Assembly (NCBI RefSeq): GCF_029227915.1
Contig: NC_079879.1
Span: 2,232,001-2,296,000, forward strand
DNA from: Hydractinia symbiolongicarpus
Lineage: Eukaryota; Cnidaria; Hydrozoa; Anthoathecata; Hydractiniidae
Reading direction: 5' to 3'
DNA: 64,000 nt
Below the pieces are notes generated by a model. The model searched no databases, had not been told where the DNA came from, and was given only the letters and a program-made list of their open reading frames with translations. Positions 17,834 through 31,990 of this stretch are shown piece by piece. The stretch's first letter is position 1. Each line of letters starts with the position of its first letter. The position numbers and the translations under genes are program-made.

Positions 17834-17879
17834 TTAAAAGCCAATGCAACCCAACTTGCATCGTCTTGATCCTTACTAA

Positions 17880-20153
17880 CGAATCATCAAGCTTTCAACA
17901 CACTAATGTTGTGGAAACAGGCTTATCTGACTTCCACAAGATGACTGTGACTTTTATGAAAACTAAATTTAAAAAGGGTAAACCGAACATACAACAATAT
18001 AGGGACTAATATAATTTGACCATGAAACTTTCCGGGGGGACCTTTTTAAATCGTTAAATGAAACCGATTTCTTAGGTATTGATCTTGAAGCATCTTTGAA
18101 CAAAGTCATGAACACTCTTAATAAACATGCTCCAAAGAAAACGAAATAATTGAGAACCAACCAAGCACCTTTTATGAATAAAGAGTTAAATAATGCAATA
18201 ATGACTAGATCTAGACTAAGAAATAAATACTTAAATAACAAAAGCGATGAAAATGAAACTGCTTTTAAAAAGCAAAGTAATAGATGTGTCAAACTAGTGC
18301 AAAAAAGTAAAGAAACCTACTATAACAATTTAGAGATTAAAAGTGTTAAAGATAATAAAAAAATTCTGGAACACAGTTAAACCTTGCTTTACTGAGAAAG
18401 TCAAAAACAAAGAGCTGATAACATTAGTCGAAAATGGAAAAACTATCACTGATGACCTTGAAATAGCATCGATTTTCAATTATTATTTTTGCAACATTGT
18501 TCCCAATCTTAGAATCAAGCTAAATGAAAATCCACAAAATGATAATATTTTTAATAATAAATCTATTGAGACCTCGTTATCGAAATTTGCTAATCATCCA
18601 AGTGTTGTCAATATCAAACAGTTTTATGGCGAGTCTGGTAAAAAGCTTTCTTTTAGACGAGTCAGCCTATCTGATGTTACAAAAAAAATTAAAGATTTGG
18701 ATAAAAATAAAACTACACAGCAGTCTGACATTCCAACGAAAATAATACAGGAAAATTCTGACATTTTTGGAAATGTTTTGTGCAATAGCATAAATTATAA
18801 CATCAACCAATCCAATTTTCCAAAAAGCCTTAAGAACGCAGACGTCATTCCAGTTTTCAAAAAGGAGGACCGTACGGACAAGTGTAACTACCGCCCGGTC
18901 AGTATTCTGCCTAATATCTCTAAGATATTCGAAAAATGCTTATACGAACAAATTGAAGCTTTTTTTCAACCTACTTTTAACAAGCAGCAGTGTGGTTTTC
19001 GGAGAGGTTTTAGTACGCAGCAATGCCTTATACAATGATCGAAAAATGTTAAAAAAGCCTAGATAATAAAGGATCTTACGCAGTGTTATTGACAGACTTG
19101 TCTAAAGCTTTTGACTGTATAAATCACGATTTACTTATTGCTAAATTGCACGCTTATGGGTTTGACAAGGATGCTTTGAGATTATTACATAGCTATTTAA
19201 CTGGCCGGAAACAAAGAGTTAAAATAAACAGCTCATTTAGTACGTTCCTGGACATCTTATTTGGTGAGCCACAAGGGTCTATTTTAGGCCCACTACTCTT
19301 CAACGTTTTCCTGATAGATTTATTTCTGATAACGATTGAAACTGATATAGCTAGCTACGCAGATGACAACACCCCATATACGTATGGGTCTGATAAAAAT
19401 CAAGTTGTAGAAGACCTTGACAATACAGCAAAAAGAATGTTTATATGGTTTGCTGAAAACGGTATGAAAGCCAATGAAGCAAAGAGCCATCTTCTTTCTA
19501 GCTTACCACTTGATACAAAAGCTGTTGTTGGAGACACGTACATTGAAAACAGTGACCAACAGAAGCTGTTAGGGATAAAAATTGATCGCAAATTAAAATG
19601 TGATTTGCATGTAACGGACTTATGTCAAAAAACCAGCCAAAAACTACATGCGTTAGCGCGTGTTGCACCTTACATGGATACTCAAAAAAGAAGAGTTATT
19701 ATGAAGGCTTTTGTTACCTCTCAATTCAGTTACTGTCCTTTGATATGGATGTTCCACAATAGAACACTGAATAACAGAATTAATAATCTGCATGTGAGAG
19801 CACTTCAAATAATCTATTGTGACCATACATCAACATTTAAGGAACTGTTACATAGAGATAAATTAAAAACGATACACGAAAAAAATTTTGAAACACTAGC
19901 TATAGAAATATATAAAGCTAAAAACAAACTCTCACCTGATATAATAATTGATATTTTTCTGTTCCGTAGTAGCACTTATAATTTGAGAAATGAAAGAGAA
20001 CTTTGCTATCGCACAGCAAAAACGTCTACTTATGGCACTGAAACTATCTCAAATTTCGCGCCAAAATTGTGGCAGAGTTTAAGTCAAAAATTAAGAAATG
20101 GAATCCAGAAAGTTGCCCTTGTAGGTTGTGCAAACCGTATATTAATGGATTAG
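17880..20153 (+). pseudogene. LINE ORF2 remnant: endonuclease end plus reverse transcriptase
   Basis: The start is the endonuclease C-terminus (ETGLSDFHKMTVTF, ~17915-17960). RT motifs follow: NYRPVSILPNISKIFEK, QCGFRRGFSTQQC, LLTDLSKAFDCINHDLL (catalytic Asp), EPQGSILGPLLF, ASYADDNT (catalytic YADD) and KLLGIKID. The C-terminal domain has FSYCPLIWMFHNRTLNNRIN. Lesions: TAA at 18007 with a frame change by 18015; TAA at 18147-18149; a frame change in the A-run near 18358-18366; TGA at 19036 with a frame change; TAA at 19050-19052. The longest open pieces are 18343-19038 and 19083-20153. The usual Val in the VPQGS motif is Glu here. Nonfunctional; it could only be mobilised in trans. Confidence 0.9.
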
Positions 20154-20453
20154 GTTTTATTTGACAGGCAGAATTTTATTTAGTAATTATAGCATTTTGC
20201 GGTTTGTTCTTGTTGTTGTTGTTTTTTCTCGAATTTTCTGGCATACCACTTCCTTGCAATACATAGGATCTCAAAAATAAAAGCTATAGTCTAACCACCC
20301 TTTATTTCAGGATGATGGTATGCAAAGCAAAGAAGTCAAATTAACTAAATTAATTGCCTTCTTCATTGACTTTAATTAGCGACTTTTCCCGAGAAGCTAG
20401 AATTTTTTTTTTTTTTACACGTCAATGTAGAAGAAATTGTTAATAATAATAAT
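20154..20453 (+). other. LINE 3' UTR and AAT-repeat tail
   Basis: Noncoding AT-rich sequence after the ORF stop. It contains TTGTTGTTGTTG (around 20210), a 14-T run (20403-20416) and a terminal TAATAATAATAAT tail next to the target duplication. Nothing else is recognised. Confidence 0.7.
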
Positions 20454-20458
20454 ATGTT
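20454..20458. repeat. LINE target-site duplication, right (ATGTT)
   Basis: Directly after the AAT tail; satellite resumes as ACTAGGTTACATCGC. Confidence 0.75.
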
Positions 20459-22261
20459 ACTAGGTTACATCGCTTTTAACAGAGACAGTTTTAAAAACTA
20501 CATTTTATTGACTTTCTAACAGTATCAGTCCGCTTGAGTTACAACGGTTGCGTCACATATTCGTACCAACATGTATTTAGCCATATTTTTCTGATATTAC
20601 TAGGTTGCATCGCTTTTAACAGTGAAACGATTGACTGTGGGACTTAATTGAACTGATTTTGGACTTTGACCTTATAAATGTTATTAATGAGACAATTGGA
20701 TTACAAGAAATAACATTCTTCTTATTTTAACATGATTGCTGAAACTCAGTGATTACACAGGGCGCTGTGGTAGCGTTTTAGTGAAAAATTTAGATAAATA
20801 AGTCATTTTGTACCGTGGGACCAATCGTAGTCGTTAGCGCGCGCTGAAGAAATAGAGACAGTTTCCAAAACTACATTTCATTGACTTTCTAACAGGATCA
20901 GTCCGCCTGAGTTGCAACGGTTACGTCACATATTCGTACCAACATGTATTTAGCAATATTTTTCTGATATTACTAGGTTGCATCGCTTTAAACAATGAAA
21001 CGATTGACTGTGGGACTTAATTGAACTGATTTTGGATTTTGATCTTATAAATGTGATAAATGACGCAATTTGACTCCAAGAAATAACATTCTTCTTAATT
21101 TGACATGATTGCTGGAACTCAGCGATTACACTGGGCGCTGTGGTAGCACTTTAATGAAAAATTTGTATAAATAAGTCATTTTGTACTGTGGGACCAATCG
21201 TAGTCGTTAGCGTGCGCTGTAGAAATAGAGACAGTTTCAAAAACTACATTTTATTGACTTTCTAACAGTATCAGTCCGCTTGAGTTACAACGGTTGCGTC
21301 ACATATTCGTACCAACATGTATTTAGCCATATTTTTCTGATATTACTAGGTTGCATCGCTTTTAACAGTGAAACGATTGACTGTGGGACTTAATTGAACT
21401 GATTTTGGACTTTGACCTTATAAATGTTATTAATGAGACAATTGGATTACAAGAAATAACATTCTTCTTATTTTAACATGATTGCTGAAACTCAGTGATT
21501 ACACAGGGCGCTGTGGTAGCGTTTTAGTGAAAAATTTAGATAAATAAGTCATTTTGTACCGTGGGACGAATCGTAGTCGTTAGCGCGCGCTGAAGAAATA
21601 GAGAAAGTTTCCAAAACTACATTTCATTGACTTTCTAACAATATCAGTCCGCTTTAGTTGCAACGGTTGCGTCACATATTCGTACGAACATGTATTTAAC
21701 GATATTTTTCTGATATTACTCGGTTGCATCGCTTTTAATAGAGAAACGATTGACTGTGCGACTTAATAGAACTGATTTTGGACTGTGACCTTGTAAATGT
21801 TATATTTGAGACAATTGTACTCCAAGAAGTAACATTCTTCTTAATTTGACATGATTGTTTGAACTCAGCGATTACACTGGCCGCTGTGGTAGCGCTTTAG
21901 TAAAAAATTTAGATAAATAAGTCATTTTGTACCGTGGGACCAATCGTATTCGTTAGCGCACGCTGAAGAAATAGAGACAGTTTCCAAAACTACATTTCAT
22001 TGACTTTCTAACAGGATCAGTCCGCCTGAGTTACAACGGTTACGTCACATATTCGTACCAACATGTATTTAACGATATTTTTCTGATATTACTCGGTTGA
22101 ATCGCTCTTAACAAAGAAACGATTGACTGTGCGACTTAATAGAACTGATTTTGGACTGTGACCTTGTAAATGTTATAATTGAGACAATTGTACTCCAAGA
22201 AGTAACATTCTTCTTAATTTGACATGATTGTTTGAACTCAGCGATTACACTGGCCGCTGTG

Positions 22262-24420
22262 GTAGCGCTTTAATAAAAAATTTAGATAAATAAGTCATTT
22301 TGTACTGTGGGACCAATCGTAGTCGTTAGCGTGCGCTGAAGAAATAGAGACAGTTTCAAAAACTACATTTTATTGACTTTCTAACAGTATCAGTCCGCTT
22401 GAGTTACAACGGTTGCGTCACATATTCGTACCAACATGTATTTAGCCATATTTTTCTGATATTACTAGGTTGCATCGCTTTCAACAGTGAAACGATTGAC
22501 TGTGGGACTTAATTGAACTGATTTTGTTTTTTGACCTTATAAATGTCATTAATGAGACAGTTGGATTACAAGAAATAACATTCTTCTTAATTTAACATGA
22601 TTGCTGAAACTCAGTGATTACACAGGGCGCTATGGTAGCGCTTTAATGAAAAATTTAGATCAATAAGTCAGGTTTTACTATGGGACCAATCCTTACCGCT
22701 AACGCGCGCTGAGAAAGCAGAGACAGCTTCCAAAACTACATTTTATTGACTTTCTAACAGTATCAGTCCGCTTGAGATACAACGGTCGCGTCACATGTTC
22801 GTACCAACATGTATTTAGCGATATTTTTCTGATATTTCTAGGTTGCATCGCTTTTAACAGTGAAACGATTCACTGTGGGACTTAATTGAAATACTTTGGA
22901 GTTTGACCTTATAAATGTGATAAATGACACAATTCGACTCCAAGAAATAACATTCTCCTTAATTTGACATGATTGTTTGAACTCAGCGATTACACTGGCC
23001 GCTGTGGTAGCGCTTTAATAAAAAATTTAGATAAATAAGTCATTTTGTACTGTGGGACCAATCGTAGTCGTTAGCGTGCGCTGAAGAAATAGAGACAGTT
23101 TCAAAAACTACATTTTATTGACTTTCTAACAGTATCAGTCCGCTTGAGTTACAACGGTTGCGTCACATATTCGTACCAACATGTATTTAGCCATATTTTT
23201 CTGATATTACTAGGTTGCATCGCTTTCAACAGTGAAACGATTGACTGTGGGACTTAATTGAACTGATTTTGGTCTTGGACCTTATAAATGTCATTAATGA
23301 GACAGTTGGATTACAAGAAATAACATTCTTCTTAATTTAACATGATTGCTGAAACTCAGTGATTACACAGGGCGCTATGGTAGCGCTTTAATGAAAAATT
23401 TAGATCAATAAGTCAGGTTTTACTATGGGACCAATCCTTACCGCTAACGCGCGCTGAGAAAGCAGAGACAGCTTCCAAAACTACATTTTATTGACTTTCT
23501 AACAGTATCAGTCCGCTTGAGTTACAACGGTCGCGTCACATATTCGTACCAACATGTATTTAGCGATATTTTTCTGATATTTCTAGGTTGCATCGCTTTT
23601 AACAGTGAAACGATTCACTGTGGGACTTAATTGAATTACTTTGGACTTTGACCTTATAAATGTTATAAATGACACAATTCGACTCCAAGAAATAACATTC
23701 TCCTTAATTTGACATGATTGTTTGAACTCAGCGATTACACTGGCCGCTGTGGTAGCGCTTTAATAAAAAATTTAGATAAATAAGTCATTTTGTACTGTGG
23801 GACCAATCGTAGTCGTTATCGTGCGCTGAAGAAATAGAGACAGTTTCAAAAACTACATTTTATTGACTTTCTAACAGTATCAGTCCGCTTGAGTTACAAC
23901 GGTTGCGTCACATATTCGTACCAACATGTATTTAGCCATATTTTTCTGATATTACTAGGTTGCATCGCTTTCAACAGTGAAACGATTGACTGTGGGACTT
24001 AATTGAACTGATTTTGGTCTTGGACCTTATAAATGTCATTAATGAGACAGTTGGATTACAAGAAATAACATTCTTCTTAATTTAACATGATTGCTGAAAC
24101 TCAGTGATTACACAGGGCGCTGTGGTAGCGCTTTAATGAAAAATTTAGATCAATAAGTCAGGTTTTACTATGGGACCAATCCTTACCGCTAACGCGCGCT
24201 GAGAAAGCGGAGACAGCTTCCAAAACTACATTTTATTGACTTTCTAACAGTATCAGTCCTCTTGAGTTACAACGGTCGCGTCACATATTCGTACCAACAT
24301 GTATTTAGCGATGTTTTTCTGATATTTCTAGGTTGCATCGCTTTTAACAGTGAAACGATTCACTGTGGGACTTAATTGAATTATTTTGGACTTTGATCTT
24401 GTAAATTTGATAAATGACAC
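22262..24420. repeat. higher-order repeat: ~745-bp dimer, three copies
   Basis: GAGAAAGCAG/GCGG markers at 22711, 23456 and 24201, and TAATAAAAAA at 22271, 23016 and 23761, are all 745 bp apart, so two-monomer units were amplified. Confidence 0.85.
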
Positions 24421-27400
24421 TTTGACTACAAGAAATAACATTCTCCTTAATTTGACATGATTGCTGGAATTCAGCTATTACACAGGGCGCTGTGATAGCG
24501 CTTCATTTAAAAATTTAGATAAATAAGTCATTTTGTAATGTGGGACCAATCGTAGCCAATAGCGCGCGCTGAAGATATAGAGACAGATTCCAAAACTACA
24601 TTTCAGTGACTTTCTAGCAGTATCAATCCGCCTGAATTACAACGGTTGCGTCACATATTCGTACCAACATGTATTTAGCGATATTTTTCTGATATTACTA
24701 GGTTGCATCGCTTTTAACAGTGAAACGATTGACTCTGGGACTTAATTGAATTATTTTGGACTTCGACTTTAAAATGTGATAAATGAAACAATTGGACTCC
24801 AAGAAATAACATTCTCCTTAATTTGACATGATTGCTGGAATTCAGCGATTACACAGGGCGCTGTGATGGCGCTTCACTTAAAAATTTAGATAAATAAGTC
24901 ATTGTGTAACGTGGGGACAATCCTAGCCGTTAGCGTTCGTTGAAGGAATAGCGACATTTTCAAAAATTACAATTCATTGAATTTCCAGCGGTATCAATCC
25001 GTTTGAGTTACAACGCTTGCGTCACATATTCGTACCAACATTTGTTTTGCGATATTTTTCTGATATTACTAGGTTGCATCGCTTTTAACAGTGAAACGAT
25101 TGACGGTGGGACTTAATTGAACTGATTTTGTGTTTTAACCTTATAAATGTGATAAATGACACAATTGGACTCCAAGAAATAACATTCTCCTTAATTTGAC
25201 ATGAACGCTGGAATTCAGCGATTACACTGGGCGCTGTGATAGCGCTTCGTTTAAAAATTTAGATGAATAAGTCATTTTGTACCGTGGGACCAATCGTAGT
25301 CGTTAGCGCGCGCTGAAGAAATAGAGACAGTTTAAAAAACTACATTTCATTGACTTTCTAACAGTATCAGTCCGCTTGAGTTACAACGATTGCGTCACAT
25401 ATTCGTACCAACATGTATTTAGCAATGTTGTTCTGATATTACTAGGTTGCATCGCTTTTAACAGTGAAACGATTGACTGTGGGACTTAATTGAACTGATT
25501 TTGGACTTTGACCTTATAAATTTTATCAATGAGACAATTGGATTACAAGAAAAAACATTCTTCTTATTTTGACATGATTGCTGGAACTCAGTGATTACAC
25601 AGGGCGCTGTGGTAGCGCTTTAATGAAAAATTTAGATAAATAAGTCATTTTGTACTGTGGGACCATTCGTAGTTGTTAGCGCGCGCTGAAGAAATAGAGA
25701 CAGTTAAAAAACTACATTTCATTGACTTTCTAACGGTATCAGTCCGCTTGAGTTACAACGATTGCGTCACATATTCGTACCAACATGTATTTAGCAATGT
25801 TGTTCTGATATTACTAGGTTGCATCGCTTTTAACAGTGAAACGATTCACTGTGGGACTTAATTGAATTACTTTGGACTTTGACCTTATAAATGTGATAAA
25901 TCACACAATTGGACTCCAAGAAATAACATTCTCCTTAATTTGACATGATTGCTGGAATTCAGCTATTACACAGGGCAAAATTTAGATAAATAAGTCATAT
26001 TGTAATGTGGGACCAATCGTAGCCCATAGCGCGCGCTGAAGATATAGAGACAGATTCCAAAACTATATTTCAGTGACTTTCTAGCAGTATCAGTCCGCCT
26101 GAATTACAACGGTTGCGTCACATATTCGTACCAACATGTATTTAGCGATATTTTTCTGATATTACTAGGTTGCATCGCTTTTAACAGTGAAACGATTGAC
26201 TCTGGGACTTAATTGAATTATTTTGGACTTCGACCTTAAAATGTGATAAATGACACAATTGGACTCCAAGAAATAACATTCTCCTTAATTTGACATGAAC
26301 GCTGGAATTCAGCGATTACACTGGGCGCTGTGATAGCGCTTCGTTTAAAAATTTAGATGAATAAGTCATTTTGTACCGTGGGACCAATCGTAGTCGTTAG
26401 CGCGCGCTGAAGAAATAGAGACAGTTTAAAAAAATACATTTCAATGACTTTCTAACAGTATCAGTCCGCTTGAGTTACAACGATTGCGTCACATATTCGT
26501 ACCAACATGTATTTAGCAATGTTGTTCTGATATTACTAGGTTGCATCGCTTTTAACAGTGAAACGATTGACTGTGGGACTTAATTGAACTGATTTTGGAC
26601 TTTGACCTTATAAATTTTATCAATGAGACAATTGAATTACAAGAAAAAACATTCTTCTTACTTTGACATGATTGCTGGAACTCAGTGATTACACAGGGCG
26701 CTGTGGTAGCGCTTTAATGAAAAATTTAGATAAATAAGTCATTTTGTACTGTGGGACCATTCGTAGTTGTTAGCGCGCGCTGAAGAAATAGAGACAGATT
26801 CCAAAACTACATTTCAGTGACTTTCTAGCAGTATCAGTCCGCCTGAATTACAACGGTTGCGTCACATATTCGTACCAACATGTATTTAGCGATATTTTTC
26901 TGATATTACTAGGTTGCATCGCTTTTAACAGTGAAACGATTGACTCTGGGACTTAATTGAATTATTTTGGACTTCGACCTTAAAATGTGATAAATGACAC
27001 AATTGGACTCCAAGAAATAACATTCTCCTTAATTTGACATGAACGCTGGAATTCAGCGATTACACTGGGCGCTGTGATAGCGCTTCGTTTAAAAATTTAG
27101 ATGAATAAGTCATTTTGTACCGTGGGACCAATCGTAGTCGTTAGCGCGCGCTGAAGAAATAGAGACAGTTTAAAAAACTACATTTCATTGACTTTCTAAC
27201 AGTATCAGTCCGCTTGAGTAACAACGATTGCGTCACATATTCGTACCAACATGTATTTAGCAATGTTGTTCTGATATTACTAGGTTGCATCGCTTTTAAC
27301 AGTGAAACGATTGACTGTGGGACTTAATTGAACTGATTTTGGACTTTGACCTTATAAATTTTATCAATGAGACAATTGGATTACAAGAAAAAACATTCTC

Positions 27401-28060
27401 CTTAATTTGACATGAACGCTGGGATTCAGCGATTACACTGGGCGCTGTGGTAGCGCTTCGTTTAAAAATTTAGATGAATAAGTCATTTTGTACCGTGGGA
27501 CCAATCGTAGTCGTTAGCGCGCGCTGAAGAAATAGAGACAGTTTAAAAAACTACATTTCATTGACTTTCTAACAGTATCAGTCCGCTTGAGTTACAACGA
27601 TTGCGTCACATATTCGTACCAACATGTATTTAGCAATGTTGTTCTGATATTACTAGGTTGCATCGCTTTTAACAGTGAAACGATTGACTGTGGGACTTAA
27701 TTGAACTGATTTTGGACTTTGACCTTATAAATTTTATCAATGAGACAATTGGATTACAAGAACAAACATTCTTCTTATTTTGACATGATTGCTGGAATTC
27801 AGCTATTACACAGGGCGCTGTGATAGCGCTTCGTTTAAAAATTTAGATGAATAAGTCATTTTGTACCGTGGGACCAATCGTAGTCGTTAGCGCGCGCTGA
27901 AGAAATAGAGACAGTTTAAAAAACTACATTTCATTGACTTTCTAACAGTATCAGTCCGCTTGAGTTACAACGATTGCGTCACATATTCGTACCAACATGT
28001 ATTTAGCAATGTTGTTCTGATATTACTAGGTTGCATGGCTTTTAACAGTGAAACGATTGA

Positions 28061-30530
28061 CTGTGTGACTTAATTGAACTGATTTTGAAATTTGACCTTT
28101 CAAATGTTATAAATGAGACAATTGGACTCCAAGAAATAACATTCTTCTTAATTTGACATGATTGCTGGAACTCAGCGATTACACTGGCCGCTGTGGTAGC
28201 GCTTTAATAAAAAATTTAGATAAATAAGTCATTTTGTACTGTGGGACCAATCGTAGTCGTTAGCGTGCGCTGTAGAAATAGAGACAGTTTCAAAAACTAC
28301 ATTTTATTGACTTTCTGACAGTATCAGTCCGCTTGAGTTACAACGCTTGCGTCACATATTCGTACCAACATTTGTTTTGCGATATTTTTCTGATATTACT
28401 AGGTTGCATCGCTTTTAACAGTGAAACGATTGACTTAATTGAACTGATTTTGTGTTTTAACCTTATAAATGTGATAAATGACATAATTGGACTCCAAGAA
28501 ATAACATTCTCCTTAATTTGACATGAACGCTGGAATTCAGCGATTACACTGGGCGCTGTGATAGCGCTTCGTTTAAAAATTTAGATGAATAAGTCATTTT
28601 GTACCGTGGGACCAATCGTAGTCGTTAGCGCGCGCTGAAGAAATAGAGACAGTTTAAAAAACTACATTTCATTGACTTTCTAACAGTATCAGTCCGCTTG
28701 AGTTACAACGATTGCGTCACATATTCGTACCAACATGTATTTAGCAATGTTGTTCTGATATTACTAGGTTGCATCGCCTTTAACAGTGAAACGATTGACT
28801 GTGGGACTTAATTGAACTGATTTTGGACTTTGACCTTATCAATTTCATCAATGAGACAATTGGATTACAAGAAAAAACATTCTTCTTATTTTGACATGAT
28901 TGCTGGAACTCAGTGATTACACAGGGCGCTGTGGTAGCGCTTTAATGAAAAATTTAGATAAATAAGTCATTTTGTACTGTGGGACCATTCGTAGTTGTTA
29001 GCGCGCGCTGAAGAAATAGAAACAGTTAAAAAACTACATTTCATTGACTTTCTAACGGTATCAGTCCGCTTGAGTTACAACGGTTCCGTCACATATGCGT
29101 ACCAAAATGTATTTAGCGATATTTTTCTGATATTACTAGGTTGCATCGCTGTTAACAGTGAAACGATTGACTGTGTGACTTAATTGAACTGATTTTGAAA
29201 TTTGACCTTTCAAATGTTATAAATGAGACAATTGGACTCCAAGAAATAACATTCTTCTTAATTTGACATGATTGCTGGAACTCAGCGATTACACTGGCCG
29301 CTGTGGTAGCGCTTTAATAAAAAATTTAGATAAATAAGTCATTTTGTACTGTGGGACCAATCGTAGTCGTTAGCGTGCGCTGTAGAAATAGAGACAGTTT
29401 CAAAAACTACATTTTATTGACTTTCTGACAGTATCAGTCCGCTTGAGTTACAACGCTTGCGTCACATATTCGTACCAACATTTGTTTTGCGATATTTTTC
29501 TGATATTACTAGGTTGCATCGCTTTTAACAGTGAAACGATTGACTTAATTGAACTGATTTTGTGTTTTAACCTTATAAATGTGATAAATGACACAATTGG
29601 ACTCCAAGAAATAACATTCTCCTTAATTTGACATGAACGCTGGAATTCAGCGATTACACTGGGCGCTGTGATAGCGCTTCGTTTAAAAATTTAGATGAAT
29701 AAGTCATTTTGTACCGTGGGACCAATCGTAGTCGTTAGCGCGCGCTGAAGAAATAGAGACAGTTTAAAAAACTACATTTCATTGACTTTCTAACAGTATC
29801 AGTCCGCTTGAGTTACAACGATTGCGTCACATATTCGTACCAACATGTATTTAGCAATGTTGTTCTGATATTACTAGGTTGCATCGCCTTTAACAGTGAA
29901 ACGATTGACTGTGGGACTTAATTGAACTGATTTTGGACTTTGACCTTATCAATTTCATCAATGAGACAATTGGATTACAAGAAAAAACATTCTTCTTATT
30001 TTGACATGATTGCTGGAACTCAGTGATTACACAGGGCGCTGTGGTAGCGCTTTAATGAAAAATTTAGATAAATAAGTCATTTTGTACTGTGGGACCATTC
30101 GTAGTTGTTAGCGCGCGCTGAAGAAATAGAAACAGTTAAAAAACTACATTTCATTGACTTTCTAACGGTATCAGTCCGCTTGAGTTACAACGGTTCCGTC
30201 ACATATGCGTACCAAAATGTATTTAGCGATATTTTTCTGATATTACTAGGTTGCATCGCTGTTAACAGTGAAACGATTGACTGTGTGACTTAATTGAACT
30301 GATTTTGAAATTTGACCTTTCAAATGTTATAAATGAGACAATTGGACTCCAAGAAATAACATTCTTCTTAATTTGACATGATTGCTGGAACTCAGCGATT
30401 ACACTGGCCGCTGTGGTAGCGCTTTAATAAAAAATTTAGATAAATAAGTCATTTTGTACTGTGGGACCAATCGTAGTCGTTAGCGTGCGCTGTAGAAATA
30501 GAGACAGTTTCAAAAACTACATTTTATTGA
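28061..30530. repeat. higher-order repeat: 1110-bp trimer
   Basis: CTGTGTGACT at 28061, 29171 and 30281, and other markers (28333/29443, 28995/30105), are exactly 1110 bp apart. The copies appear nearly identical, including a shared 8-bp loss (CGATTGACTTAATTG). Confidence 0.9.
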
Positions 30531-31239
30531 CTTTCTAACAGTATCAGTCCGCTTGAGTTACAACGGTTGTGTCACATATTCGTACCAACATGTACTTAGC
30601 CATATTTTTCTGATATTACTAGGTTACATCGCTTTTAACAGTGAAACGATTGACTGTGGGACTTAATTGAACTGATTTTGGACATTGACCTTATGAATGT
30701 TATTAATGAGACAATTGGATTACAAGAAATAACATTCTTTTTATTTTAACATGATTGCTGAAACTCAGTGATTACACAGGGCGCTGTGGTAGCGTTTTAG
30801 TGAAAAATTTAGATAAATAAGTCATTTTGTACCGTGGAACCAATCGTAGTCGTTAGCGCGCGGTGAAGAAATAGAGACAGTTTCCAAAACTACATTTCAT
30901 TGACTTTCTAACAGGATCAGTCCGCCTGAGTTACAACGGTTACGTCACATATTCGTACCAACATGTATTTAGCGATATTTCTCTGATATTACTAGGTTGC
31001 ATCGCTTTAAACAATGAAACGATTGACTGTGGGACTTAATTGAACTGATTTTGGATTTTGATCTTATAAATGTGATAAATGACACAATTTGACTCCAAGA
31101 AATAACATTCTTCTTAATTTGACATGATTGCTGGAACTCAGCGATTACACTGGGCGCTGTGGTAGCACTTTAATGAAAAATTTAGATAAATAAGTCATTT
31201 TGTACTGTGGGACCAATCGTAGTCGTTAGCGCACGCTGA

Positions 31240-31990
31240 AGAAATAGAGACAGTTTCAAAAACTACATTTCATTGACATTCTAACAGTATCAGTCCGCTT
31301 TAGTTGCAACGGTTACGTCACATATTCGTACCAACATGTATTTAGCGATATTTTTCTGATATTACTAGGTTGCATCGCTTTAAAGAATGAAACGATTGAC
31401 TGTGGGACTTAATTGAACTGATTTTGGATTTTGATCTTATAAATGTGATAAGTGACACAATTCGACTCCAAGAAATAACATTCTCCTTAACTTGACATGA
31501 TTGCTGGAATTCAGCGATTACACAGGGCGCTGTGATAGCGCTTCATTTAAAAATTTGGATAAATAAGTCATTTTGTACCGTGGGACCAATCGTAGTCGTT
31601 AGCGCGCGCTGAAGAAATAGAGACAGTTTAAAAAACTACATTTCATTGACATTCTAACAGTATCAGTCCGCTTTAGTTGCAACGGTTACGTCACATATTC
31701 GTACCAACATGTATTTAGCGATATTTTTCTGATATTACTAGGTTGCATCGCTTTAAAGAATGAAACGATTGACTGTGGGACTTAATTGAACTGATTTTGG
31801 ATTTTGATCTTATAAATGTGATAAGTGACACAATTCGACTCCAAGAAATAACATTCTCCTTAACTTGACATGATTGCTGGAATTCAGCGATTACACAGGG
31901 CGCTGTGATAGCGCTTCATTTAAAAATTTGGATAAATAAGTCATTTTGTACCGTGGGACCAATCGTAGTCGTTAGCGCGCGCTGAAGAAA
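31240..31990. repeat. tandem duplication of a single monomer (373 bp)
   Basis: The variant CATTGACATTCTAACAG...CTTTAGTTGCAACGGTTACG occurs at 31271 and 31644, exactly 373 bp apart, with neighbouring sequence matching. Confidence 0.8.

Larger units (their letters stand above)
17834..20453 (+). mobile_element. 5'-truncated non-LTR retrotransposon (EEP-RT LINE)
   Basis: A 2.6-kb insertion in the satellite, flanked by ATGTT duplications and ending in an AAT-repeat tail (20440-20453), as expected for target-primed reverse transcription. It starts inside the endonuclease domain, so it is 5'-truncated. After the RT ORF end (20153) there is ~300 bp of 3' UTR with a 14-T run (20403-20416). The clade is uncertain; the RT and the C-terminal region suggest a CR1/Jockey-like lineage common in cnidarians. 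Dead copy. Confidence 0.9.

Noticed and set aside
17969-18292. Minus-strand ORF of 107 codons over the LINE
   Set aside because: Antisense shadow of the endonuclease-RT linker; the plus strand carries the recognisable domains.
25673-30293. Repeated 62-residue open frames (25673, 28333, 28995, 29443, 30105)
   Set aside because: All are the same stretch of satellite monomer read in one frame. They recur at repeat spacing, differ by repeat variants and have no gene context, so they are by-products of the satellite.
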